Shown piece after piece: positions 11,310 through 21,762 of a stretch of 64,000 nucleotides of DNA (its first letter is position 1; every line of letters starts with the position of its first letter). A program made the position numbers and the translations under genes. The stretch is from Cerioporus squamosus. Taxonomy: Eukaryota; Basidiomycota; Agaricomycetes; Polyporales; Polyporaceae. The notes under the pieces were generated by a model. That model was not told the DNA's origin and did not search any database. It saw only the letters and a program-made list of their open reading frames with translations. Location of the stretch: positions 992,001-1,056,000 of the forward strand of contig JABYQS010000001.1 in the NCBI GenBank assembly GCA_022592435.1, written 5' to 3'.

Positions 11310-13377
11310 ATGCCTTCAACGCCGGCCGGTCGCTTCCTCTTACTTGGGTTCTTCGGTCTTCTAGCGCTTCCCTACTTTTCTGTGGTCAGCATCGCGAATT
11401 CTGGTTCTAACTGCCGCTGTATCTTTGGCGATTCCTGCTGGCCTAATGCCAGCGAGTTTTCCAAACTTGCGAAGCAGGTATCACAGCCCCTCTTGAACCC
11501 TCTACCCCCCGCCTCTCCATGTTACCCGCTCTTACGACCGTCTGGTGACTGCGACGCAGCACGGCGCCTGTGGACGGATCCCTCATGGAGAGCAAACCAG
11601 TCCGGCGCCATGCAGACTGCGAACTTTGAAACCTTCGTGTTCGGAAACGACACCACAAGCGCGTGCTTCATCAACACGACGCTCGCCATACCCTGCGGTC
11701 AAGGTAGCGTACCTGTCGTTGGGGTTGATGCCCGTAACGATGCGGACGTCCAGGCAGCGGTCAAGTTCGCTGCGGCGCACAACCTACGCGTTGTCGTCAA
11801 GGGTAATGGGTAAGCGGCCCTTCCTTCCTTCCAGAGTCTGTCCACCGTAGTTGACTGTTTGATGCGCCCAGGCATGATCTCTCCGGGCGCAGTACCGCGC
11901 GAGGCTCTTTCGTCATATGGACGCATCACATGAAGAACATCAGCTTTCACGCCCAATTCACGCCCACAGGCGCACCCAAGTCGGAGGCAGTTTCTCAAGG
12001 TAAGCGACCCTGCTAGTCTCTCGTAGTCCAGATGCCATGAGATATCACAGCGATTACGCTCGGCGCCGGCGTTCAATGGCAGGAAGCATACGATGCCGTC
12101 AACGCCAAAAATCGGGTCTTGGTCGGCGGTTTATCCTCCGGAGGAACTGTCGGCGCTGCGGGTGGGTGGGTTCTCGGCGGAGGACACAGCGTCTTGTCTC
12201 CGACATTCGGGCTAGGTGGGAGGTTTCAGTCGGACGTCGGACAGGCTACTAAACTTTCACCTGCGAAAAGGTGTTGACAACGTATTGCAATTCACGATGG
12301 TTACTTCAAACGGGACAAGCCTCGCCGCAAATGCGCACCGCAACCCGGACCTCTTCTTTGCCCTCCGAGGTGGCGGAGGCGGGACATACGGCGTCGTCAC
12401 CTCGGTTACATATCAGACGCATCCGAACCTTCCTCTCATTTCCGCGGTATTTTCCGCAACACCAACTGGAAGCCAGACGTCTGGGATCCTTCAGACCCTG
12501 TTGACTGATCTCATGAAGGCCATGCCTGGCCTGTCCGACGCAGGTTGGGGTGGTACTGCTTCTCTCGCGCCCGACGCTACAGGAAACGTAGGACTCTCCG
12601 GGTCCTTCGTCCTCTTCAATGGCACGATGGCGCAAGCCAACCGGAGTACATCGCCCTTCTTCTCTACTGTGAATCGCCTGGCGTCTACGACCGACAACGT
12701 CTCCTTTACAACATCCCTCACTCCTTTCGACTCTTTCCACACGTGGTATACCATCATGGCCGCACAAGCAGCGAACTCTGCCGGATCTAACGGTGCCCTC
12801 GGATCGTGGCTGCTACCTCGAAACGTCATCGAGAATCAGCCAGAGCACGTCGCCGTGACACTGCTCCCCTTGACAGGGCTCGTAATGGGGTGAGCTTATT
12901 GTTCTCTCCAAGCACAACGCAGATCACTCGCTGATAAGGCTCCTTGCAGGCTGTATGCCGGCGGGGCAGTCGCCAAAGTGGATCCAGACGCCACGGGATA
13001 AACCCAGCATGGCGAACCGCCCTTCTGCATACCATCTTCGCGACGGGATGGGCAGAAGGGACCCCCGTTGATGTCATCGACGGTCTCGTTGACCAGGTGA
13101 GGCAGAACATGACCACTCTCCGCTCGCTTGCGCCGGACTCCGGAGCGTACTTCAACGAAGTGAGTGGACAACGTGTGCCCGTTTCAAGACATCTGACATC
13201 TCACTTATCTTCCTGCAGGCCTCGTTGGTCGAACCTGATCCACTGAAGGCTTTCTTTGGAGACCATCGTACCGCATTGAAGGCCATCAAGCGCATTTACG
13301 ACCCTATCGACATGTTCGTCGTCCCGGAGGGCATAGGGTCGGATGACTTCGATGACGCACTGGTCTGTAAGCTCTAA
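11310..13377 (+). pseudogene. Berberine-bridge-type FAD-linked oxidase with frameshift
   Basis: Secreted flavoprotein oxidase of the VAO/BBE family. The N-terminus has a hydrophobic signal segment (RFLLLGFFGLLALPYFSV). The FAD domain follows with KGNGHDLSGRS, whose His is the likely 8-alpha FAD attachment, and GWVLGGGHSVLSP. The second attachment Cys of BBE enzymes aligns to Gly in SSGGTVGAAGG, so flavin would be held by one bond. The C-terminus YDPIDMFVVPEGIGSDDF is typical. Introns begin at 11810 and near 12010, 12212, 12892 and 13158. At 12993-13001 the frame breaks: LYAGGAVAKVDPDATG meets TAA, while INPAWRTALLH continues one base out of phase. One extra G in the GGG run would repair it, so this is either a young lesion or an assembly error. 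A downstream acceptor (GATCCAG) would also keep the frame but loses about 16 conserved residues. Confidence 0.8.
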
Positions 13378-14086
13378 CACCTAGGCCAGACTGGCCGTAC
13401 CTCTTATCGTTGGAGCGATGACCTCCACGGATGTCAATAAATCATCCAATTGATCTTGCGTGTTCGCTGAAGCGCATGAGGAGACCGTACATACGGTGAA
13501 CACAACAGCTTGGATTGCGACGGTCGACGAACATAAGCAGACATTTGAGCACTACGCTACAAAACTACAGATGACTGACGCGATGGGACGGGGAGACTGC
13601 GACAACGAAAGGATAACGACGTGAAGGGAGCCAAAGGGACGCACGAAAACCGTGTAGTCTGAGAGAACTGTGTAGCGATAACGTCGGAAGAGGCGTATCA
13701 GATAGAGAGAAGGGAACAGCGGCGTAGAAACCGACATGAGGATAGATGATGAAAGGAGAGGGAGAGGACGCGGGGCCATTGCTGGCGGGTGCAGTGTAGG
13801 AGAGTAGAAGAACGGAGGGAAGGATGGAGAGGGAAACAGTGAGCGAGACCAAGATCGCGAGGGAGTATGAGAGAGGGGGTTGTCAAGAGCTGCACTGTCC
13901 AAGTACTAAGCAGATACGAGAATGGAGCGATTGATGGGATGGGTAGGGGGAGTGGATATGTATGCGATAACGCGACGATGGACGGAACAAAACCAATACT
14001 ATGACTAACCATATCAATACACGAAATGAGAGCGCACTGCTCAAATACCATCGACATTATCTAGTGCAGGTACTGTTATGACTAGT
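13378..14086. other. Intergenic between convergent oxidase and DCP2
   Basis: Pyrimidine-rich on the - strand with long low-complexity open frames and no domain. Probably 3' UTRs. Confidence 0.5.
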
Positions 14087-16473
14087 TCACGCCCGGGATA
14101 CGGGGTTCGGTGTGTTAAGAATAGATAGTAGTTGGGCGTTGTTCGTCGCCCGGATGGCATTATTATGGGCTGGGTGAGAGGTCAGCAATTGTATACACAT
14201 CATTACTGGCACAGACTCTTACCGAGGTGGGCGGGCGGGAAGTGAGGGGGGCCGCCACGGAGAGGACTAGTAGGTACTTGCATCGGGCCGGCGTAGGATG
14301 GAGAGAAAGGAGCACGGGAAGGTCCAGAGTACGGGCCGTTCAGAGGGAGCAAGGCGCGCAGCTGGTGCTCGTTCATGCTCTGACGAGGGACGGATGCAGA
14401 CGGGAGCGGTGGCGGATGGTGTGCGTGGCTCGTGCGCGGACGAACCATGAAGGGATCCTGAGCCTGAGGCTGATACATGGGGCGGACAGGTGGACGTGGC
14501 ATCGCGGTTTGAGGAGCAGGGGACGACGAGTAGATCACTGACTGATCCAGCATATAGGCGGGAGGATGAACGGAGGATACAGGAAGCGACGGGTGCGGCA
14601 TCTGCGATGAACCCCAAACAGGGAGACGTTGCGACATACGCGAAGTCGCTCGGTCAGACTCCTGAGCGACGCTCTCCAACATGGAGTGATACCGCATGGT
14701 CTTGGTGATGCTCTGCGAGTGCGAGAGGTAGGGGGAGATGTCTGCAGTCGCCGCGGACCCACGGCGAGCGTGGCCCGGACTCTGTGCGACCAGAGTGGGG
14801 GAGGTGGCACAGGAAGGTAAGGAGGACCCTGCAGCAGACAAGGTCTCATCTGTGGAACGCTGAGACATGCCGGGCGAGGATCCCGCTTGGGGCATCCGAT
14901 CGACGTCGGCCACAGGCCTGGCTGGCACGTGAGCGGCAGACCAGTCAGGGCTTTCAGAGGGAGGAGCGAAGGCAGTGTTGCGTTGCGGAGCAGAGGGCAA
15001 TGTAGTAGCTGTCTGAAGCACCGGCTTCTCTGGGTCATCCAAAACCAAGGACGCTGCGGACCGCTGAAGCCCGCTCAGGAGGTTGGCCAAGTGAGAGTCG
15101 CCGGGCTCTAAACTCGCCCCTTGACGAGCAGGATCCGGTGTCCCGGAGCCAATCGTTGTGTCGAAGGTGGCCGAATGAACGCGCGCTGCGCTGTACTGAG
15201 GGGAAGGCGTGAGGGGCTCGGCGGAGGAAGCTTGCGAACTAATTTCCTGCGCGGTACCCACGGAGGAGTGGTCATTGACGACGACCGAGTCTTCCTCGCT
15301 AGAAGACTGGAAGTCTGCCTTGGTTTCCGGGGCAGGAGTCTTGAGTACTTTGCGAGGGATGTTACGGGGTTTGCGGTCATGAATGAATTGCCTCAGGGCA
15401 CTGGAAAGGGATGCGTCAGTCATCGCAGGGGATCAGTGCTATGAAACGTACCCAATGAACGGCGTGATAAGGTAGAACTTGCCAGGCGCGGTTCTGCCGC
15501 GCTTCCAGGTGGGGAGATCGCTCAATCGGAACCACGATATTTTCTGATCCAGCGGTCAGATCAGTGAGTTTGACCACATCGACATCTGTGACTTACACTG
15601 ATCTCCTTCCGTGTCCTTGTCTCGAACGGGAAGTCTTCCGGTACTCCCGGTACTATGTACAGTGAAATGGACTGCTCCCTGATGGTCAAAGAGATGACGT
15701 TTTGAGGGTCGAGCCGACCCTCCAGATTGTAGCCGGTCTCCTCGTACACCTAGGAGCGACCGTGTGAGCGGAGAGCCACTGATGAGCTCACTCGAGGACT
15801 CACCTCACGAATCGCGCATCGATGCTTAGGCTCCTGCTCGTTGATCTTGCCCTTTGGGAAGCCCCATCCTGCTGATGACCTCCAACCCTTGACGAGGACG
15901 CACTGCGGTAGAGGATGACCCTTACGTAAGCGATAGAATTACGGTGATATTGTGCTGCAGACCGACCTTATCCCACCTGTCGTTGAGCATGATCGCGCCG
16001 CACACTGGTACACGGGTCTTGTACTTCATGAAGGATTCGAAACCCTTGTCATGATCGCTTGCCCAGTGCGCGAGGAGGGGACATGCGTGAAACAGCGCCT
16101 CGGAGAAGGTTTTCAGCGTATATGATGGAAACTTGTTCGGATTCTGCTCGCGGACGAAGTCTTCGTAGTACCAGTGCCTGTGGCGAAGGGTGTCGGAGCG
16201 AGATCAGAGACTAAGGGGGAGTGGTTACTCACGCTTGCTCGACTTGGAAGCACACACGCTCGACTGATGTGAGCTCCTCTTCCGGGAGGTTCAAGATGAA
16301 GCGGCTGTCGATCGTCAGTGCCGCCGACGGGGAAGAAAAACGCAAACAGACACACCTGGACAGATCCTCGAGGACCTCGTCTCGACTGAGGTCCGAGTAC
16401 TGGACATGCGCGTATTCGTGGGATGCTGGAGCGGCGCCGGAGAGTTCTGGGGATGATGAGGATGATGATGCCA
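14087..16473 (-). CDS. DCP2: mRNA decapping enzyme catalytic subunit DCP2
   Basis: Nudix hydrolase that removes the m7G cap before 5'-3' mRNA decay in the cytoplasm and P-bodies. The N-terminal regulatory domain includes RFILNLPEEELTSVERVCFQ and HWYYEDFVRE. The catalytic segment is GWGFPKGKINEQEPKHRC followed by AIREVYEETGYN, a complete Nudix box (GX5EX7REUXEEXGU). Box B follows with FYLITPFIGALRQFI. A Ser/Pro-rich C-terminal tail of about 400 residues ends in LLSILN, which resembles the helical leucine-rich motifs that bind EDC3/PDC1. The last intron is 14222-14170. The stop is at 14087-14089. The start at 16473 is the first Met before the conserved domain. Divergent from the TPR-MYND gene across a 349-bp shared promoter. 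Confidence 0.93.
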
Positions 16474-16822
16474 TGTTGGATGGCGGGGGGAGGCGAGGGG
16501 GTGAAAAAGAGAGAAGCGAAGATATATGGGAAGGAACGGGTCTGAGCTCGAGAGTGTGGGCAGAGACTGTGAGTGGTTGGTGGTGGCTGGAGAATGAACG
16601 CCTACCAGCCGAGGTCAGTTGGGCTCCCCTTGGGCGCAGCCACAATAAAAATAAGTACAAACCGTCACCTCACGCGCACGCGCTCCGTCCTGGCCACAGC
16701 GCCCGTCACGGCCACACGCAAGGTCCAGTTTTTGTCTGTCTTGTTCTCCGTCGCTGGTCCATCCGCGGCTTCGTCGTTGACAAACATTGCGCCGTTCTGC
16801 ACGTCCTCGCCTATCGAACGCC
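16474..16822. promoter_or_regulatory. Shared divergent promoter of DCP2 and TPR-MYND genes
   Basis: Only 349 bp separate the two start codons, so both promoters must lie here. I see no strong known element. Confidence 0.5.
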
Positions 16823-17538
16823 ATGTTCAGCAGTACCCATATCAACCCCACAGCCGGGCACGCGCACGGCTTGACCTCGGGTGTCGCGCTGAACAACGAG
16901 GCCTTGCGGCTCGAGGCGGCGGGAGACCTTGAAGGGGCAGAACGCATGCACCTGCGAGCGATCGAGGTCAAAGAGGCGTCCTTGGGCCCCGACAACTTCA
17001 CGACTGCGGTCTCCTATAATGGACTGGGTGAGCTCTACCTCACAATGCAGCGGCTCGACAAAGCGGAGGAGTACCTCAATAAGGCCCTCCGCGTTCGCGA
17101 GCACTCGGGTCCCAAGTCTGATCTTGCGGTGACCCGCGACAACTTGGCGAAGCTGTATGAGATGAAAGGGGACTTGCCGGCTGCTCAGGAGATGCGCCTT
17201 CGCGGCAAGGCGGACAACAACATCGCCTGCGGAAACTACAATGTGAGCCCTCGCGATCCGTGTACCTCTCTTTTCACGACTGACTCTGTCGTAGTGCCAA
17301 AAGCTGTCGAATAGTCTCAGCAACCTCTCCCAGTGTACTGCCTGCAAGGTCCGTGCGTTTCCGATTTGACCTCTAAGGTCAAAAAGAGCTGACGGTCGCC
17401 GTTTAGTCTGTCTTCTACTGCTCCAGACCGTGCCAGGCGAGTACACAGAGATGACGCAAATGCGCCTAGCTGACCAAGATTCTGGCACAGGCTGCAGATT
17501 GGAAAAGACACAAGAAGTATTGCCGCAAAGCAGCCTGA
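16823..17538 (+). CDS. Small TPR protein with C-terminal MYND zinc finger
   Basis: About 180-190 residues. The first two thirds hold tandem tetratricopeptide helices of the kinesin-light-chain type (LGPDNFTTAVSYNGLGELY, LDKAEEYLNKALRVRE, VTRDNLAKLYEMKGDLPAA). The last exons encode a MYND finger: CTACK, SVFYCSRPCQ, AADWKRHKKYC. MYND and TPR domains are protein-interaction modules; the partner and pathway are unknown. The first zinc pair (CGNYNC) is spaced CX4C rather than CX2C. The intron at 17437-17490 begins GCGAGT. The GT-based alternative destroys the DWKRHK motif. Stop TGA is at 17536-17538. Confidence 0.8.
17437..17490 (+). other. GC-AG intron in the TPR-MYND gene
   Basis: The 54-nt intron GCGAGT...GGCACAG joins YCSRPCQ to AADWKRHK in phase 0. 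This is the spacing expected of a MYND finger. Confidence 0.7.
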
Positions 17539-18806
17539 GTGCACAGAGCGAGACATGGGTCAAGGACATCCATGTCTTGTCCTGGATATCTGGCATCGAG
17601 AGCAAAGTGTTCGTTAGGATCAGCTGTACAAGCTTGTAATTTGTCCCATTCTTCAATCCGCGATGACCACCCATTCGATTTGGCTGATACCTTGAACCTG
17701 CCATTACACTCGTAGGAACATAATGTCTGTCCTCTGATCTCTGGGCCACCACGTCGTCAAACCGCTTTGAGGCGTCGTGGCCCAGGATCTCATCAGGTAT
17801 GTGGCTCACTAACTCATTACTATTCGCCCTTCCCGTCCGCATGGTTTCCTCCTCCTGACCTCCACAGGCCAATCGCGGCGGCATTCCAAAGGCTCACCTT
17901 GGACAGCTCAACGAGACGGGAAGCATTTCTGCGTGCATCGAGCTGTGCAGCATGTGCTACGCACCTGCAATCACGTCTCCTCGCTTCCGTCCCCTCGGTG
18001 GACCACACTGCAGAACATAGTGCTGCCAGATAAGTGGTTCAAGAATATGCAAACACCAAAGGTATGCGAGGCTGCTCACCATGGTGCGCGAACAGTGAAC
18101 AGGAATCGCCAGACGGAGAAATTCCAAGCCCTGCACCTAGCCACCGCCTTCTTGTGATCACCGTTCTCGCCAGCTGCGCATACTCCCTTCTCCCAAGGGT
18201 GCTTTGGTGGTCATCCATGTAAAAGAAGGAAACGTTCTGGTGGTCGCGGTTGCAGATCGGAGGCAGGAGGGATACTCGATCGCGTTCACGCAGCACGCTT
18301 GGTTTCTAGAGCGTAGAGGCTTCGGTTCGCGTTCATCTCGTGTGGTTTTGGGCAGTATCACGTACCATCTAGTCCTTGTCCTTGCTGCATGTGAAGATCA
18401 TTGGCACAACTGAGAGGGAAGAGCGCGACCACAAGCATAGCAGCAGAGACGAACCTGACCACTGCGACAGCAGCCACTGGCAGGACGCGAGCCAAACGCG
18501 TTACGTCAGTCACGTGAGCGCATCTCAAGCGCCCATCCGAGACGCGCTTCGATGCGCCCTGCTACTATCGGTCACTGACGTATGCACCGTACGTGTACGC
18601 GCAGCGACGATGTTGGATAGTATCCTACACGACTCTACTCTCTCACTGTCTTGCGCACTCCAAAGCACGGGACGGCGTGTAGCAAAGCCCGACTCGTACG
18701 TGCGGTACCACTGCTCCATGCAGTGCCCTGCGTAAAAATACCACAATAGACATCGAGGCAAACGCCTCCCGTTCCTGGCCGTCTCTCTCTGCTGGACACC
18801 TCCCTC
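17539..18806. other. Intergenic, with a dense palindrome cluster
   Basis: Open frames near 17767-18033 and 18204-18413 look weakly protein-like but are unrecognised and lack a clear exon chain. ACGCGT (18496-18501), TTACGTCA (18501-18508) and CACGTG (18511-18516) lie within 21 bp, about 300 bp before the next gene. Confidence 0.4.
18496..18516 (+). promoter_or_regulatory. Overlapping MCB, CRE-like and E-box palindromes
   Basis: ACGCGT, TTACGTCA and CACGTG overlap or abut in 21 bp upstream of the GRAMD4-like gene. A further TGACGT lies near 18575. These are consensus cores for MBF-, bZIP- and bHLH-type factors. Use in this organism is not shown. Confidence 0.3.
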
Positions 18807-21451
18807 ATGTTTCCCTTCCAAGCCCAAGCTGTGAGCAGCGGCGGCGAAGGCGAGCTTATGCCTCCTCCCTCGCATCCTTCACGCACATCATCACCAGGGC
18901 CTACGGGTTCTAGCAGCCAGCCACCACCGTTACCTCCGCGAATCTCGCCGTCGCCTGGACCTGCAACTTCCAGCGCAAGCCTGGTTCCACCGCTGCCTCC
19001 GCGCAGTTCGCCGTCGCCTGGACCTGCAAGTTCTTCTACGAGCCCGGTTCCGCCGTTGCCTCCGCGACCGAGCGAGGCGACAATCGCAGTCAATGTGGAC
19101 GAAGGGTCAGACTCTGAATCTGGATCGGACGAGGAGAGCGTGACGGAGAGTACGCCTGCGTTGAGCCTCGGACCGGACGCGTCTACAGCAACCTGCTGAC
19201 CTCAAAGGACGAGGAGGAGTTGTCGGAGGTACAGCTGAGGGAGCTGTACGACGATGAGAGATTGACCGGTTCTTGCACCTGTTCTCTACAGTGAGCATGT
19301 CCGCGTAGCTTTCGTACACCTCGGCGCGGTTCTCACAAGGCCTCCAGTACGTGCAAGAAGTGCGCGTTGCCAAGCCAGATGCATCTCCTCGGAGTCCCAG
19401 TGTCGCCCAGGCAGCCTCCGCAAGTGCCCCTGCGATTGCGGAACCTGCGTCCCCAGATACAGGCACTAGCAGCGGAACGCACCTGGCCCGTGCACCGACT
19501 TGGGACTACTCACGCTCCATCTCCGAGAAGATAGCACACGTACGCACTTCACATTCAATCGTAGAGTTGAATTCGCACCGAATTACGACCTCTACAGGAT
19601 TTCTTGATACCGCTGTTGCCTGCGCCCCGACCGCCACCTCCAGAATTTACCTTCGGTCGGCTGAAGCAGACGGCGCAGCGCCTGTATATTGCGGTCGAAC
19701 CCTTCTATACCCGGTGCTGCAAACCCTTGCTGAAGCTGGCTCTATGGAAGGATCCTAGACGGAGTTTCGTCTACTGCGCCGTGAGTATCGGACGTCACAC
19801 TTCATCGTGCCTTCATTGCGTCTGACCTGGCAACTTGTTAGCTGTACTGGATGCTGTGGTACCACGGCCTGCTCCTCTCGGCTGGGGTCTCGATCCTGCT
19901 GTACCATCTCATAAGCCGAAAGCTGTGCCCGTACCCCAGCCTGTCCGAGCTCCGGCATCACCGCAAGGCAATCGACCAGTCACAGACGTTCGGCACGATG
20001 CTCTCAACGCGTCTGGCCACATCGCCGTCGCTCGGCCTCTGGGACATGTGGGACATGTTCGGGGACTACAGACATGTCCGTAAGTTGAAGAAGGCGAAGA
20101 AGGAATCTGAGTCTGCGGAGAAGAGCGAGTGCAGATGCCGGCGGTCGCACCAGTCTGGATGACAACGCCGGTGTACCGAGCGTGTCGTTCAGCACGCCCG
20201 ACTTGGCCGAGCAGCAGTCCTGAAGCCGGGCGAGTGGCGGACGTCGACGAAGCTGATATGAAGCGATTGGGCCTCTTCATCATGAACGAGGTCGCCGACC
20301 TCCTGGAGCGCATCAAGAAGTGAGTTCCGCGGCCTCGCATGCACTCATCGCAGCTAACGGTGGCTTCAGTATCTTTCTCTGGCGCCAGCCTGGTGCTTCG
20401 GCGTATTATGGCGTGGTAAGTAGAATGCACTTGTATCTTCTCCGGGAGCTGTTGGCTCATCTAGACTCGCGTAGGTGCTTCTAGGCTGGTTCGTCCTCGG
20501 CCTGCTTCCCGCACGATACATGGTCAGGCTGGTGGGGTTCTTCATAGGATTTTTCTTCTGGCATGTAATCCCCGTCATTGCGGCAATCCCCGCCGCCGAC
20601 CGGAGCCGGTGCGTTCTCAGCGCGTTGCTTCGAAGCACCTCCCACTCAGTGCCGAATCTGACGTCTTTCCAGAATCCCGCCGCCGCTGGAGATCGTCCCG
20701 ACCGACACCGAGTATGCCATGGAACTCATCTCGCAGCGAGTCGCGCGCGGACTGCCGGTGCGTCCTAAGCGGAAGAGAAAGGCGAGACGTGGTTCGTCGG
20801 AGACCATCGTGCTGCAGACGGAGCAGCAGGATGGGAAGGGAGAGAGCTCGTCCGTCGACTGGAACAAGTGGGGCGGCAGAATCACGTCCACGAAGGAGAA
20901 GGCAGGCGAACTGAAAGACATCTTCCGCGATGGGCAGGTATGCGTGCATCCATTGCCTGGCTCTGCCAAGCTTGACGTGGATGCGACTGACGGGGCTTCT
21001 TCGCAGTGGAAGCAGGCCGGGAAGTGGAAGGCGCTCAATCCGCTGACAGCGACTGTCGTCGCGCCACAGGTCGGACCCGAGACGCGCATCGAGACGCAGA
21101 GTACGTCGATCTCCCATGCTCGCACGTCGGAGACTCGTCCCGACGCTGACTGATGCGCCCACAGCCTTCCCCGCTCAGCTGAAGAAGAATCCGGGGCTGA
21201 TTACGCTCACGCCGACGACGCTCTTCTTCACGCCCCTGCTGGCGTCGCGCCCATCTGTAACAGTCCCGCTGGAGGACATCACCGGCGTGAAGAAGACGAA
21301 CTTTACCAGGGGCATTGATGTACATTACATGCAGACCCTCGAGGACGGCTCGAAGGAGGAGAAAGTGGTGGAGTTCATGTTTGTGGGTTCGCGAGGCGAT
21401 CTGTTCGCAAGGCTGGTGAGCTGGGGAGGCCGCCGATGGGCCAGGGTGTGA
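18807..21451 (+). CDS. GRAM-domain multi-pass membrane protein (GRAMD4-like), probable frameshift
   Basis: Membrane protein with a C-terminal GRAM domain, a lipid-binding PH-like fold (FPAQLKKNPGLITLTP onward to the stop at 21449-21451). Upstream are hydrophobic segments (YWMLWYHGLLLSAGVSILLY; VVLLGWFVLGLLPARYMV; LVGFFIGFFFWHVIPVIAA). The N-terminus carries three 20-21-residue proline-rich repeats, each ending PPLPPR, an SH3-ligand-like motif. Many short introns are needed, for example 19540-19597. Between LRELYDDE and IDRFLHLFS (near 19251-19262) the frame slips by one base. No intron longer than 32 nt fixes this, so a missing base or a very small intron is implied. The segment 20060-20250 has alternative splice models. 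GRAMD4 relatives act at ER or mitochondrial membranes; the function here is inferred only from domain order. Confidence 0.72.
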
Positions 21452-21762
21452 GCGGCGTACGAGCCACTTGCGTCAGTACTGTACTCGGTGAGAAGGCCCT
21501 GGCTCGCATCCGTGGTGCTCTCGCTGAAGCCGATCGATGCAGGACTTGACGTCATGGACCAAAGCTTTGATGTTGTACTTCATGTCGCTGTAGCATGCAT
21601 GCTCCCTCCGTTGCGCCACGCTGTATCAATGCAACTCCTTCGAGGAATATCGCCCGTTTGGGAAGGTCGGCTTCTAGACGAGCCTGAACCGCAAGTATCG
21701 ACTGCAAGCGGCCTGGGGTCTGCAGCGTAAGAGGCTCTTCACGCTCTTCGTCCACCTTGCGC
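21452..21762. other. Short intergenic upstream of REC8
   Basis: Tandem gene spacing of 310 bp. No recognisable element or gene. Confidence 0.5.

Noticed and set aside
16811..17884. 357-codon antisense frame across the TPR-MYND gene
   Set aside because: It is the shadow of codon-biased exons on the other strand and has no domain.
19540..19597. Two apparent frameshifts before FLIPLLPAPRPPPP in the GRAMD4-like gene
   Set aside because: A canonical 58-nt intron (GTACGC...CTACAG) joins SEKIAH to DFLIPLLP in phase 0, so no lesion is needed.
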